A stretch of 64,000 nt of DNA, from NCBI RefSeq assembly GCF_000350225.1, contig NW_005178937.1, positions 202,120-266,119 of the forward strand, in the 5' to 3' direction. The translations under genes were made by a program, and so were the position numbers. Positions 1 to 12,098 of the stretch are shown here, one piece after another. Within the stretch, counting starts at the first letter, position 1, and every line of letters begins with the position of its first letter. The stretch is from Chondrus crispus (lineage: Eukaryota > Rhodophyta > Florideophyceae > Gigartinales > Gigartinaceae). Below the pieces are notes generated by a model. It did no database searches and had not been told where the DNA came from. It saw only the letters and a program-made list of their open reading frames with translations.

Positions 1-2
1 AC

Positions 3-1094
3 GGGGCCCATCACGGAAAGATATCCGTTTGGCCGGAGGCCGTACAGTGGTTGTTGAGGTGTTTTGCAACCGACGAGGCGATCCGTCAAGCCGTGCTCGC
101 ATTGCGAGAAGTTCAGCAAAGACCGTCTGAAGACGAGATGGAATTTTATATCCGTCTGACGGACGCAAGCAACCGATGTGGAAACGTATATTCGATGGAA
201 GAACAGATGACGATGTTTGTTGAAGGACTCGATTCGAGTATCAAGCCGATGGTATCTCAATACCGACAAGACAATCGGGACGTTTCGTTTTTGAGACTAG
301 TTAATTACGCGAAGGCGCATGGCTCGGCTAGCCGCGCTAAGGACAAGAAGACCAAGAAGGTCACGATTCAGACGCCGTCGACGTTCAGGGCGGGGAAGAA
401 GCCGAGGGCTTCTTATCCCGGTCGCAAAAGTCACGCCGCAGTCCATTCAGCCGAGTCCATGTCCGCGTCAGATGAGCGCGGTGCGCATGGAAGTAGCGAA
501 AATCACTACGAAGGAGCGTTAGTAGCCGAAGGCGAGTTCATTGAGCCATCGGAGGGCTACGGACACGAGCACTACGGGGACAGCGGGTCGTCAACTTTAC
601 CCACGCCTGCATACACGACGGAGTCGTTTTCAGATCACACGAATCCCGTGATGATGTTTCGGGGGCGCGGCCACACGCCGGCGTCGCGCACTCCGATAGA
701 AGACAAGGGTACGACGTTTCGAAGGCCAGGCTGGATGGGAAGGCCGCAACGTCAAGGAAGGCCGCCGGCCCGTGGAAGACCTAGGACGCCGTATCCCGTC
801 AAGACGCACGGTCTAGTGTGCTATCATTGCTATGAAAAGGGGCACGCCGCGCCAACGTGCATTCTTTCCCTCCGGGAAATGCACCGAGTTTTGGAAAATT
901 ACGAGGCGTTGTCTCCGATGGAGAGGTTAGGGATACCATCGACGAGTTACCTGAAGGTCAAGAATTGGTTCGATTCGCAGACGGCGAGAACGCCGAGTGC
1001 TTCAACGCCGAGGTCGAACCAACCCTACAGAGGGCCCACCGCGGGGCCCGTGCCGTCGGATGTGAGAAGGATCCCGCAGCGGCAGGAAAACTAG
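3..1094 (+). CDS. Gag of gypsy element A (5' partial)
   Basis: The frame is open from the left edge of the window, so the true start lies outside. The N-terminal half is a retrotransposon Gag capsid-like region (FATDEAIRQAV, FVEGLDSSIKPMV) matching the Gag of element B (TYATDEVISETV, FVEGLLPATCAQV). A basic linker follows (GRPQRQGRPPARGRPRTPYP). Near residues 255-270 lies a zinc knuckle, CYHCYEKGHAAPTC, of form CX2CX4HX4C, expected to bind RNA. Protease starts in another frame after about 115 bases. That gap could reflect a frameshift used for expression or simple decay. In the cell this protein would form the cytoplasmic particle. Confidence 0.85.
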   Translation, partial: GAHHGKISVWPEAVQWLLRCFATDEAIRQAVLALREVQQRPSEDEMEFYIRLTDASNRCGNVYSMEEQMTMFVEGLDSSIKPMVSQYRQDNRDVSFLRLVNYAKAHGSASRAKDKKTKKVTIQTPSTFRAGKKPRASYPGRKSHAAVHSAESMSASDERGAHGSSENHYEGALVAEGEFIEPSEGYGHEHYGDSGSSTLPTPAYTTESFSDHTNPVMMFRGRGHTPASRTPIEDKGTTFRRPGWMGRPQRQGRPPARGRPRTPYPVKTHGLVCYHCYEKGHAAPTCILSLREMHRVLENYEALSPMERLGIPSTSYLKVKNWFDSQTARTPSASTPRSNQPYRGPTAGPVPSDVRRIPQRQEN

Positions 1095-1209
1095 AGAGGG
1101 GAATCTTGCATGAGTCCCAAGAGGCACAGGGTCGACGTACTGTGCCCGGGGCTCAGCCCGTTCCCCGTCTCTAAAGAAAAATTCAGGCCTCGAGGAGGAG
1201 GTTGTTGGA

Positions 1210-4200
1210 TTGGTGGATAAGCCCAAAGGGCCAGCTCAAGTCAAGAAAATTTTGAGCCGAGCCCGAGATCATCCGCTGGAAGAAGTTCGAAGACCCTGGT
1301 ACAGGGTTAAGCGAAGGGAGTGTCCCGAGAAGATTTTGGTGCTTGCGCGAAAAACCCACAAAGTTTACGCGGATATTGGACCAACAGTCGGATTGATGAG
1401 CCGGGTGTTGTCTGTTTTAGACACCGGCGCGGGACCAAACCTTGTGCGAAAATCGGAACTCCCAGCTGGAATAGAATCTCTAGTGTCCTACGGACCGACC
1501 CAAGATATCTGCGACGCGAACAATAGGCCACTCGGGACTCTCGGCACAATTAGAATGCCTGTGAGGCTTGGAAAATTTGTGGCCGCAGCCAAGTTTATTG
1601 TATGCGAAAAACTAGCCGTCCCGCTAATTCTAGGCGCGGACTACTGTGACCGGTTTGTGGAAGCAATTTATCCAAGGAAGAAAACGGTTGAGTTGGCGGA
1701 TTTCTCGGAGGTTCCGATAGTTAGGCGGTTCTCGACGATAAAAGGGAAGAAGAATCTCGTCGCGGGAGAGGACGAGAATGATGGAAAGGGGGAGCGAATT
1801 TCCCCTAAGGTAAAAGTGGCAAGAGCCACGACCATCGAGCCAGGGACGCAACGCGTCGTGGAATGCACCTCGAAGAGGGCGGGCTTGGTGGTGGTTCAGC
1901 CGTACTCGTCGTTGTACGAAAGGCACGGGTTGACGTGCACGAATGGTGTCGTTCAGGTTGAGCCTGACAGGCCATTTCGTTTACTCGTTGCGAATTTTAG
2001 GACGTACCCTGTCAGGGTGCAAAAAGGCAAAGTGGTGGCAGAATTATTACCGCACCTGAGAGCCACGCTCGAGAGCAAAACCACCATTGGTGAAGTTCTC
2101 GGAATTCAAGAAAGGAAGAACGAAAATTTTCCTAATTCCCCCAAGACGCCTACGGGCGAGACAAGAGGCCAACCGTCGGAGCAAGCGCGCGAGGACCAGC
2201 CAGAAGAACGGTCGGCAGGGATCTCCGCGTCGGCATCTACGAAGCCGCAACGCAGGATTGAGCCGCCACCGCCGGACGTGGAGGACCTCGACCTGAGCCA
2301 GGTGCCGGAACGGCTGCGCGAGCGGTTCCGTCGGATGTTGAAGAAGTATTCAAGGATGTGGGATGGGACGCTTGGCGAAATTAATACCACCGTCCATCGG
2401 ATCGAGTTGATACCCTAGACTCGCCCCATCGCACAAGCCCCGTATCGGACCGGACCTAAAGCGCGCGAAGTAGAAGATGCAGAGGTGCAGAAGATGTTGG
2501 GGGCAGGAGTGATAGAACCAGCGCAGTCAAAATGGGCGTCGCCCGTGTTGCTGGTGCCAAAGCCGGATGGGTCAATGCGTTTTTGCGTAGACTACCGCAG
2601 GCTGAACGCAGTAACGGTGAAGGACACGTACCCCTTACCGCGCATGGATGAGTGCATGGACTCGCTTGGTGACACCAAGGTTTTCTCCGCGTTGGACGCG
2701 ATCTCGGGATATTGGCAGATGCCTATCCCTGAGCGCGACCGCGACAAGACCGCATTTTCGTGTCACTCAGGACTGTATCGCTTCTCAAGAATGCCCTTCC
2801 GGCTAACCAACGCGTCAGCGACGTTCCAGAGAGCAATGGATATCCTGCTCTCTCCGTTCCGTTGGAAATGCTGTTTGGTGTATCTAGACGACATAATAAT
2901 TTTTAGCAAGTAGTGGGAGGAGCACATCGTGCACGTGGATGAAATACTTTCCGTATTGGAAAAGGCAGGTGTCAAGCTCAAGCTTCGCAAGTGCGAATTT
3001 TTCGTGGAAAAGATCAAGTACCTGGGCCACGTCGTCCGCCCAGGTACGCTAGAAGTCGATGTCGCGCGCACCGCCGCGTTGGAACAAGTGCGGTACCCGC
3101 GAACACAGACACAGCTCAGGAGCTTCCTGGGACTCTGCAATGTCTACCGCAGGTTCGTTCCGCATTATGCGAAAATCGCGCGGCCTCTAAACCAACTACT
3201 GAAGAAAGGACAACCGGTCCAGTTGGAAGAATTCGACGAACCGTGCAAGAAAGCTTTTCATAAGGTCAAGGACGCCATCTTGGCACCGCCGGTGTTGGCG
3301 CGGCCGAAGAAGGACCTACCCTACTCCGTAGATACCGATGCAAGCGACTACCAAATAGGCGCTGCACTATTTCAAACACACCCGGATGCGCAACGCAAAC
3401 CCATCGGGTTCCTTTCAAGAACGTTAGCCGCAGCCGAGAGAAACTATTCGGTATCAGAAAATGAATGTCTAGCGGTAATTTGGGCCGTACAGACCTTAAG
3501 ACCATATCTATATGGCGAGCACTTCGTCGTGCATACCGACCATGCCTCATTGAGGTGGTTGATGAACGTAACCGACCCCAGCGGGAGATTAATCCGATGG
3601 AGGCTCCGCCTCTCGGAATTCGATTTTGAAATCAAGTACAAAAAGGGAAAGGCTAACAGCCAGGCGGACGCTTTGTCAAGGTTGCGAACCGCAGGAGAAA
3701 CCGTCGACGAAATCGACGACGAAATCCCTTGCTTTATGGCCGAACCGGCCGAGGGTACAGTGGAGGACGAGGAAACTATTGACGCGGCAGACGACATCCT
3801 CGCTCTTGAGGGGGGGACCGCCCCTGATCGCCTCGATCAATTCCAAGCTGTCACTCCGGAGGAGCTCATTCGCAGGCAAGCCGTCGACCCCTTCTGCAAC
3901 TGCATCAAGGAAGAAATGGACGCCGGAAAGGTGAGAACGTTCAGCACGGAGACCGAGGAACTCGAAGGAACTCTATGCCGTACCGCAGCAGAGTTTGTAC
4001 AAGTGGTAATACCACAATCGTTAAGGGACCGCGTCCTAGGGTTGAGCCACTACGCAAAATTGGCAGGCCACCCGGGAGGCAGGAAACTTTACAAGACTTT
4101 GAGAAGATATTTTTATTGGCCTACGATGGCCCTAGACTGCTATGCAGTCGCGAAGAATTGCGCCGCATGTGCGCGGGAAAGGGTGAAGTTAAGAAAAAAC

Positions 4201-5546
4201 ACGAAGGAAATGAAGCTGTTCACGCCCAAAGCGCCGCTGGAATTTGTCGCCATCGACATCCTCGGCGAGCTAATTACAACTAAGCGAGGAAATCGGTATA
4301 TTCTCGTGATCAGCGATCGATACTCGAAACTGGTACGGACCGTACCGTTGAAGAAGATATCAGCTGCGCACATCGAACAAGCCTTCGTTCACCATTGGGT
4401 ATTCGTGTACGGACCGCCGGTCAAGCTGCTGTCCGACAATGGAACACAGTTCACGGCCCGGTTCTTTCAGAACGTCTGCCGAATTCTTGGCATACGCAAT
4501 GTGTTCATGACTACGTACCACCCGCAAGCCAACGGCCAAGTTGAGAGATTTAACCGCACGCTGACTTCCGCGTTGCGAAAATACGTGGAGAGCATCCCAA
4601 GGACTGGGACTTATTTAGCGACGCTGTGACGTTCGCCTACAACACACAAGTTCATCGAACTACGAACATTGCACCCTTCGAGCTGGTGTTGGCTCGGGCG
4701 CCGAGAAACATTGCGTTACAAGCGCAACCAACTTTGGAGAACTTCAGCTCGTCACGAGCATACTACCTGAAATGGCAGTCGTGGTTGGAGAGCCTAATGC
4801 GAAGCGCCGATAGAAGTTTGCGAAAGGAACAAGCCCGGTACAAGCGAAATTTCGACGCACGCCTTCGCAAGCCGCAATACGAGATCCCACCGGGGTCCCA
4901 CGTGTTCCTCCGGAAGGAGCAAGGCACGGCTAGCGAACCGAAACACAAGCTGACACAAGTCGCTACAGGACCTTATCAGGTCAGAAGATCGGACCAACAT
5001 ACGGTAGTCATTGCCATTGGCGATCAGGAGGAACGCGTATCGCAAGACAGGGTGGAATTAGCCCCAAGCCCAATGGACCATGCGCCAATAACTGGCCTAC
5101 GTCAAGTGCTACAGTTCTTGGGAGAGCCGGAACTAAACGAAGAAGGAGAGGTACGGGAGGACGACGAACGTCCTCACACCCGTGCGCCTACGTCAGGGGA
5201 CCAGGATAATTCAGTCGGTCAAACGCCGACAGCGGAGACACCTCCAGGTCTACGAGAGTTCGGAAAGTCCAGAGATGAGGATGAGCCGCTGGCTCTTCGG
5301 AAGGGGGAACGACAGTTGGACACGCAGGAAGAAGGAACTGAGAGTCAGGAGTATGTGATCGACAAGATCGTGGACCACGGCTACGACGGGGACAAATTAA
5401 TTCTCAAGGTGGAATGGTACGGTTATACGCCCGAGGACGCGACGTGGGAGCCCATTGAGCAATTGCCCCGCAGCGCAGCGGTCACGTATTTCCGAAGGAA
5501 AAGATTATCCTTGCCCGCGCAGATCGCGCAAGCGCAATCAGGGTAG
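1210..5546 (+). pseudogene. Pol of gypsy element A: PR-RT-RH-IN-chromodomain, interrupted
   Basis: Protease shows the active-site motif VLDTGAGPNLV near 1417. RT begins near 2380 and contains FCVDYRRLNAVTV and the catalytic YLDDIII at about 2880. RNase H has TDASDYQIGAAL near 3330. Integrase has an HHCC zinc region (HYAKLAGHPGG to CAACARE) and the DDE core (VAIDILG, LSDNGTQFTA, QANGQVERFNR). A C-terminal chromodomain (YVIDKIVDHGYDGDKLILKVEWYGY, in two parts near 5355-5430) would target histone marks. In-frame TAG codons occur at 2416-2418 and 2911-2913. Near 4600 the frame changes; restoring the usual KDWD motif would need one extra A, so I read a one-base deletion. The function is inferred lost unless there is recoding. 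Confidence 0.93.
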
Positions 5547-8173
5547 TAGTAACCAAGAATTTCACATGTCAGTGTCAGTGCGGTAATCCGCGCGGGGCAT
5601 AGCGAGCCGACCTGAGGGTCGAGAAAAGGAGAATGATGAGATGGAACGAACCAGGTGAGGGGCCTTCAGACAGCCAACCCGCAAGTAGAAGCAGCGCGCG
5701 CACGAGTAGGATGAGCGTCGCGATGAGATACTCAGGTCGGAAGTCGCGTAACGATGTGCCAAGCGAGACAAGGACACTGGAAGACCGGGGACATGGACTG
5801 GACAATCCACCCTTTTTCACTCTTACCTTCATAACAGTTCGGTCTCGTTTTGTTTTATTTGTGATTGCTTTTGTGTTGTTTTATTTCGTTTTATTTTTGA
5901 GATGTTAGGGACACGACCCCGCACCGCGGAGGTCGGTCAGGAAGTCTATGAGGAGTCCAAGGAGGACATTGAAGAGGCGATAATCTTCGAGATCAATTCC
6001 GCCTTTGACAAGGTTACGGCCGACGCCCGCGTTGCGGCATTCTCGCCATTCAGGGCAAGGCCGAGGAGGAGCAAAGAGACGCACGAGATCATGACTCTAC
6101 GACGGGTGTTCCTACGTCATAGATAGAGCCAGAAGGAGATGAGGCACTACGCACATTTGGAACACACACGCACAATCGCCGAATGCCCGTGAAATTACGA
6201 ATGGGATCAGTGGCCCACAAGCGCGTGAAATGTAATTTATTTGAGGATTTAATGGGTGTCGAAAGCGAACTATTGAGCGAGCGGTATCAGAGCGAACGCC
6301 AGCCTTGTCAACTCGCTTCGAATGTGTTGATCAGGCTCGACAAGCCGTGAGACGGGCGTTTAACAAACGAGAGAATCCCCAAACAGGGACAATGTCCATG
6401 CCTACTTGAGATTGAGAAATCGCCAGAGGGGATGCCGTCCAAATGGGACGCCCCTGTTGGTCAGACGGTTGTGATCGACACACTTGCGAACACATTTAAT
6501 CACGCGCGACCTACTTATGCGTTTATCAGGATAACCCCGCTTTCGTTTCTGTTTTGTTTACTTTTTCTTTTTTTTTGGTGTCGAGGAAACCCATACGCAC
6601 ATGCCGACGGTATGGCGAGTCGTCAGTAACAATTCGCATCGCGAAATGAAGCTGCGCCGGTCAAGGCGTAGGCCTGTTGTCAACCGACCAGCGAGGAAAG
6701 GTGGACGTTATCAATAACTTACAACAAAGAAAAAAAATGGATCCTCGATTGTAGTGACAAGATGGAACTTTGTTAGAATTTAGAAAGTAGCGAAAAGGAG
6801 AAGAGGAGGAAAAGGCAGGGCGACAAATGAAGGGGGAGCATGAGTTGTAATCGGTTGGAGAGAGGACGATGGTGAAGGAAAATGGGGACTCCCCACGATC
6901 AGGAGGACGAATCAGTGTCGAGATTTCGACTCGGACGCACGAGCCGTGCCATTCTGAGAAAGAAAGGGGAGGGCACTCGCCAAACAGGGAACGAAGATTC
7001 GCGTAGAAAGACAAGAAGGGAAACTCGCAAACGCCCGAGGAAGACGGAAGTGATAATCGATGAAGTACGCGAAGCGCCGTGACGAGAAAAGCCTCCACGC
7101 TTGTTTTCAGTGGGCACTCACGGTTCGGCCCTGTAGACCAAGAGGTACACAGGAGAAGGCTAGGGTTCTGTAATACGCGATCGCATGCCAAAAACGAGGA
7201 TCGCATTCTGTGGTAATTGGTACCAAGGGCAACAGCCCTCCCCGAGACCGGATGCGTCTGTCGCATTTTTTTTATTGACGTACAGGGACTGGCGTTGTCA
7301 AGGAGACTATTGAATTTTTTCGATGGGGATCCCAGGGAAAACGTTGCGTAGGCGCGAGGAAGACTTAGGAGAATGTACACCGCCCAACCCTGTTCACTGT
7401 CGGTGATAAGGGTCGCCAAGGGCAGACTACTGTACTCCCTAAAGGATAAGCGGATGCGTCAGAATTGACGAACGGGTTACCTTCGGACCGAGGTAGAAGG
7501 TGTGGGAGATGGATGTGGCTGATCTACAGCTGCGAGAGACGAATGAGAGGGGGGTTCGGGTCGGTGAAAGCTAACTAAGCGAAGACGAGGACCTCGTCGT
7601 GATTACGTCAGAAAAATGGACGAGAGCCTCAGGCTGCGAAATGGAGGCGTACTCAAACGCTGTATGAGAAGGGCCGGCGAGCAGGAAAAAGAGGGATGGA
7701 CCCTATGTGGAACTTCCGTGACGCGATGAAGGCAGACGGTGCTGCCGTAGGTGATAAGACGCCGAAGGTGATATGTCGAGGGGTATACGCAGGCGAAAGA
7801 GGTGCGTTGATACGACGTCGTACGCAAAGTCCCCAAAAGGGATTAGCAGCCCTGTGGCTCTGCCGGAGAGGGGAGAATGAAAAAAAATTGACGTCGAGGT
7901 TGAAGCAACCGTGCGGGCAGCTCGGAGAGGATCGCCGCGAGGAGCTCAGAGGATGGAGAGAGACAGAGAAATACTGTCGCCCGTGTAGTGGTCGACGACA
8001 AAACTGGAAGAGGACGCCTGCCGCGAATAAGAGGAGGAAAAATGGAGACCAAGGAGAGACCCCCGGGATCGAGGGGGGATCGAGGAAGGAGATATGGGAA
8101 TGAGGCAATTAATGCGCACGGGCACGCGGGCGAGGCGAAGCGGGAGGAAGTGGTTGATGTGAGAGGCGACAAG
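5547..8173. other. Purine-rich gene-poor tract after gypsy A
   Basis: After the chromodomain stop the plus strand is rich in A and G, with many AGG and GAA runs, up to the inverted end at 8174. Several open frames exist, for example minus strand 6661-7419, but none shows a known motif or convincing composition. This may be the 3' untranslated region and LTR of gypsy A, because gypsy B has a similarly long (about 3.9 kb) stretch between its integrase and 3' LTR. The assignment cannot be tested here because the 5' LTR is outside the window. Confidence 0.4.
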
Positions 8174-8189
8174 CCCAGTAAAGTATGCA

Positions 8190-8392
8190 GATGTATATGG
8201 GATGTTTATTTGATGTCTATTAGATATTTTTGGATATATTTTGGATGGGTCCTGGATGTGTAGGAGATGCTGATCGGGTGACGGCCTGATACGTGCTTTA
8301 GGGACTGGATGTCCAAAGGATGCCTGAAAGATGATTAAATGCTGATTGGATGGTTTAAAGATTACTTTTAGATATTTATAGCATGAGGGCCA
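8190..8392 (+). repeat. Left subterminal 11-bp repeat array
   Basis: GAT/GATG words start at 8190, 8201, 8212, 8223, 8233, 8244, 8255, 8266, 8288, 8308, 8319, 8330, 8349, 8360 and 8371. Most spacings are exactly 11 bp (8223-8233 is 10) and larger ones are near 20. The loose consensus is GATGTNTATTTG. The roughly one-turn spacing would place each motif on the same face of the helix, as expected for cooperative binding by a transposon DNA-binding protein. That function is inferred by analogy with CACTA subterminal repeats. Confidence 0.7.
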
Positions 8393-8450
8393 CCACAAAC
8401 TGCGTAGCTTTAAAGCATCTAAGAGGGGTCAGAGCATATTTGAGGCATCC

Positions 8451-10469
8451 ATGAACCACAGCAAGCCCTACCGCTCCAAGCCTCAATTGCTAGTCGCGGC
8501 CTCTGCGATCACCCGCGCCTGTGGCTCGGCGGATCCCTCACAAATTACAGTTCTGCACCAGCTCGGCGACGCTCTGCATGCATTCGAGGAGTTGCAGTTC
8601 GTAGTCAACGAGATCAAGCCCAGCACTTTTACCTACACCGCGCGCGACCGAACCTCTGCCACCACCGGCGGCCAGCTCGATGCCGACACCCGCGTCCGTT
8701 TCTAGCACGAACAAGGTGCGCGTGCCATCTTTTCAGCTGTTGCCAGTGCCCTCATCAAGCTGCCGACCAGGATTGGTCCTCTTCGTCGTCGCGCCGTCGA
8801 CTTGCTCACGGCCACGGGGAGCGCCACAGGCCCGGTCGTTGTCATGTAGGCTGCCAGCAATCTCCGCTCGCCTATACCAGCGCTGAAGAGGCTCACTTGG
8901 TCTGATTCGGACCACGGCAATTTTGAAGCGGTGTGCGCCATTATTACCTTGGCCGACGTTTCCAACAGCACTATCGCTGAAAGAGCGTGGCGAAAGACTA
9001 AGTCGATTTTTTGCTGGGTACTCGCGTCCGACAAAAATGCAAGCGCACTGATCTTGCCTACGCTATTGTCCAAATTGTCCAGTCCTTTCCGATGCATGCC
9101 CCACCAGACGATAGGCTGGTGGACGACCTGCTTTCTTTTGATCTTCAAACGCCTACGTCGAGAAAAGGGTGTGCTGGTGTGGGATGCGCCCTTTTAGCCT
9201 CCGTGGCAGCTCCGCATCTAGTTTCGAGGGGCGCCAAACCAACCGATGACGTGGTAAGTGCACGTTGACGCAGTTTGAGAACCGCCCCAACATCGACAGA
9301 GCGTGCAATGTGGGCTGTGTTCATGGCTCGCGCTCAAGTCACAGCTCGGCGGCCACCGTAGTGCCGACTTCTCAAATACAGAAACTTGTGAGGCGGGACA
9401 TAGTTTCCAAAGAACCAGAAGGCATGATCAACAAGCTCACAACACTGACATGATAATGGATGAGGAAAACGTAAGCGTGGGGGTATCTGACGAGATATTA
9501 GAAGATGCATTGGTCCAAATAGCGAAAACCGCAGGGCTAGAGCAGGGTCTTGTGGACGCTTCAATGGCTGTTGCGAGCTTGCTGCGAATGTGGAGAATGG
9601 CATTACCGACTGGTGTTTCAAGGATTGTACCGCGAACTTCTGCCAGGTTGTTACCAGAAGTGTCATCAGTGTCCGGTGTTTCGGCCTTGGTAGACGCAAT
9701 TTGGCTAGGTTTACTAAAGAAATTGGATCCATCATTGTCATCCTCAATCTTAGAAAAGCTTCTTCCTGGTCTCTCCGAAGAACCCGACTTGCGCCTCTCC
9801 GCTGCCCTGCATGTGTACAGCACATTGCTGCTCAAATACGGCCGTCAGAGCATGAAAGAAAATGGACTATCGCAGCAATACAGTTCTGTGTCGTCGACTC
9901 TTTTGAAACGGGCTCACGAAGTGTTGGATGTCTTTTCGCACTTCGTTCATATGGGCGGCGTGAGAACTATGTCAGCCATAGTGACGGCGCTACCGAGATA
10001 TTGATCTCCGCTTTTAACGGCTGTTTTGCAGGAACTGCTAATAGCAGATTTAGCGATGACTACAAAACACTCTGAGGAAGCTGTTTTACGAACGTTTACG
10101 TGTTTGAAGTCTGTCGAAAAGGAGCTGTTTTCGATTTTGGGATACTCTGCCGCCCTTTCCGTTCTTATTGGGAAAGTATCATCTGGTGAGTGCAATGTCC
10201 TGGATGCATTATGGTGTCAATGGAAAATAGATAGCCTGGTGTTGCTACGGCCTCATCTTGCAACTCAGAAGCCTGCTTCTTGTGACACAATTTCGGATTG
10301 CATTCGACGGCGAGCTGGATGGGGCTCAGTTGCGGCCCAGGCTAGCTCAAAACAGAAGAGGCTGTTTCAGGGAAGCTCTCTTGAGGAGATGGTATCTCTT
10401 TGGAAGGAAGAACTAGGGTTCGCCGGGGAGAGGGCAGGGAGGGAGCTTGGAGCCGTTGGAGAGCAGTGA
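8451..10469 (+). pseudogene. Broken multi-exon gene of unknown function, probably alpha-helical
   Basis: I do not recognise the family. Plus-strand coding-like sequence is visible in pieces. 8451-9199 is open except for TAG at 8703, 8847 and 9197. A second frame covers about 9011-9253. A canonical donor GTAAGT at 9254 and acceptor TACAG ending at 9381 define a phase-0 intron joining DDV to KLVRRDIVSK. A frameshift near 9445 leads to MIMDEENVSVG onward. A second phase-0 intron, GTGAGA at 9960 to TTTTGCAG ending at 10031, joins HFVHMGG to ELLIADLAM. The sequence is rich in Leu/Ala helices, suggesting a HEAT-, ARM- or PCI-like fold. Retained introns mean it was acquired as genomic DNA, not cDNA. 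The stops and the frameshift suggest a pseudogene. Confidence 0.45.
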
Positions 10470-12098
10470 GAGAAGAGGCGGTTGGGATGGCGTGATGGAG
10501 GGGGGTGTTGGGGTGAGGGAGGGAGGAGCGGTGTGTTTCGGGAGATGAGATTAGAAACGGAAGTTTCTAAAGGCCTGGAAAAGAAGGCGTTTGATTGTGG
10601 GAGGGGCGGGCCAGAGCAGAGACGGAGGGCGGGATAAGGTGCATTGTGAAAGGGCGGTACGGTGGCGAAGCGGCCTTACGTGGGGGAAGCGGAGCGACTC
10701 TGATAGCTACGGAACTGTCTGGAGATAGCGGCTGGGCCATTCGAGCTACATCCTGCTAGTGGCCAGGGTCGGGGGAAGGTAAAATAAGTTGCCGGACACT
10801 TCCATCCTGGTGTCGATCGTGTCGACAACATCCGCATCTTGCTGCACGAGGTCCTGCATTTATGGCTCAGGATCCTCCAACCAAAAGGCGCCTGTCTCAA
10901 ATGCAACCACAGCCACTCCATTGCATAATATTTACCCAATCAGGATGGTTAGATCCAGCATGAACTTCCAATACTGTAGCCTGGGTTGCCAAACTCAGGG
11001 CCGTTCATGCCCCGTCTCCTTCCACCCTAGTAGAAAAATCAAAACATTTTGGAGCGTAATTTGAGGGCAATTTGCTTATTGGTGCCATGTACTGTAGAGC
11101 ACGTGACGCGCACTCACCTTGCCCAATGAAAGCGCAATATGAGTGCATGCCAGCCACCCTGGAATTACCCTCCGATCCGACATCCTAAACAGCATTGGAA
11201 ACCCCGTTTTGGAACCAGCGTTTCGGGCCTGCACTTGTTCTCTTTTGCGTCCAATATGTATGTAAATGCAGTGCAATGCGAGCTCGGAGTGCTTCTTAAC
11301 CGCTCCCATTTACATCGTTCTACTATCTGCATCACCGCCTACTATCTACATCACTGCACGCTACCAACCTCCAGACATCCTCCGCCCGAACCCGCCACCG
11401 ACCTACACCGCTCGTCCCCAACATAATATTTGATGATAATGCATCATCGATGCCATCGCCTTCGCGGGCTCCCTCTGTTCGACAGTAGCATTCCCATGAC
11501 GACATTCTTGTCTTCAGAAAACATAATGGCTCGTCGCAACGTCAAACTCAACGCACCCCTTCCCCCCGCTTCGGACCATGTCTTCCGGCGTGAGCAACAC
11601 GCTGCGCCCATACCAATCGCAGTAAAAATCCAGATCCTCCTCGCTGCCTCGTGCCTTCTAGTTGTAGCACGCCAGTCGCCCGTACTTGTCGTCGGATCCA
11701 CGCTTGGCTCGACGACATCTGGACCTTCCGACGCGTCTTGCATCGCTTCTCCGGTATCGCCCTCCGTTCTGACATCCTCGTTGGATGTCATCGGAATATG
11801 TAGAGTCGCGGTAGCATCGCAGACGTTGTCTGTGAAGGAATGATAGGGGCTACCGCCTTAGGTGCAGTCTTCAGTTCTTTTAAGTTGCACATCCGGTTGG
11901 TCCTCTGATTCTTTCGTCATCTGCACATCAGCATCATCAGCATCATCAGCATTGGAAGGATCTCTCTTCTGCCCATCTTCTTCCATATTTTGACTTTACA
12001 TCACACGGGAGACGGAACCGTGTATCAACGAATCCTTTCAATATTTTCGGAGTAAAGTTTTCGTTCTACAACAAGTACTACTACCGAAAATCGCACTT
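10470..12098. other. Non-coding or unrecognised stretch between cargo genes
   Basis: I see no ORF with a recognisable motif here. Short frames such as 11430-11843 overlap on both strands and look like chance openings. A small ATC/CAT trinucleotide-rich patch lies around 11930-11955. The DDGS-OMT remnant starts on the opposite strand at 12099. Confidence 0.4.

Larger units (their letters stand above)
1..5546 (+). mobile_element. Ty3/gypsy chromovirus A, 5' incomplete and decayed
   Basis: The order is gag with a CCHC knuckle, aspartic protease, reverse transcriptase, RNase H, integrase and chromodomain, which is the Ty3/gypsy chromovirus order. The window begins inside gag, so the 5' LTR is absent. 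No 3' LTR could be identified after the chromodomain stop because no second copy is available for comparison. The pol frame carries amber codons at 2416 and 2911 and a one-base frameshift near 4600, so this copy is unlikely to be autonomous. Gag, RT and integrase are clearly related to element B in this window, but divergent from it. Confidence 0.93.

Noticed and set aside
6661..7419. 252-codon minus-strand frame after gypsy A, considered as an antisense ORF like that of gypsy B
   Set aside because: It is Ser/Pro/Leu-rich without motifs, shows no similarity to the gypsy B antisense protein, and lies in purine-biased DNA that opens reverse frames.
8702..9148. 148-codon minus-strand frame
   Set aside because: Plus-strand frames here connect to downstream exons through canonical splice sites; the reverse frame has no domain.
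9303..10469. Assignment of the cargo gene to translation factor eIF3m
   Set aside because: A few segments look similar in pattern, but motif order and the C-terminus do not fit; left as unknown.
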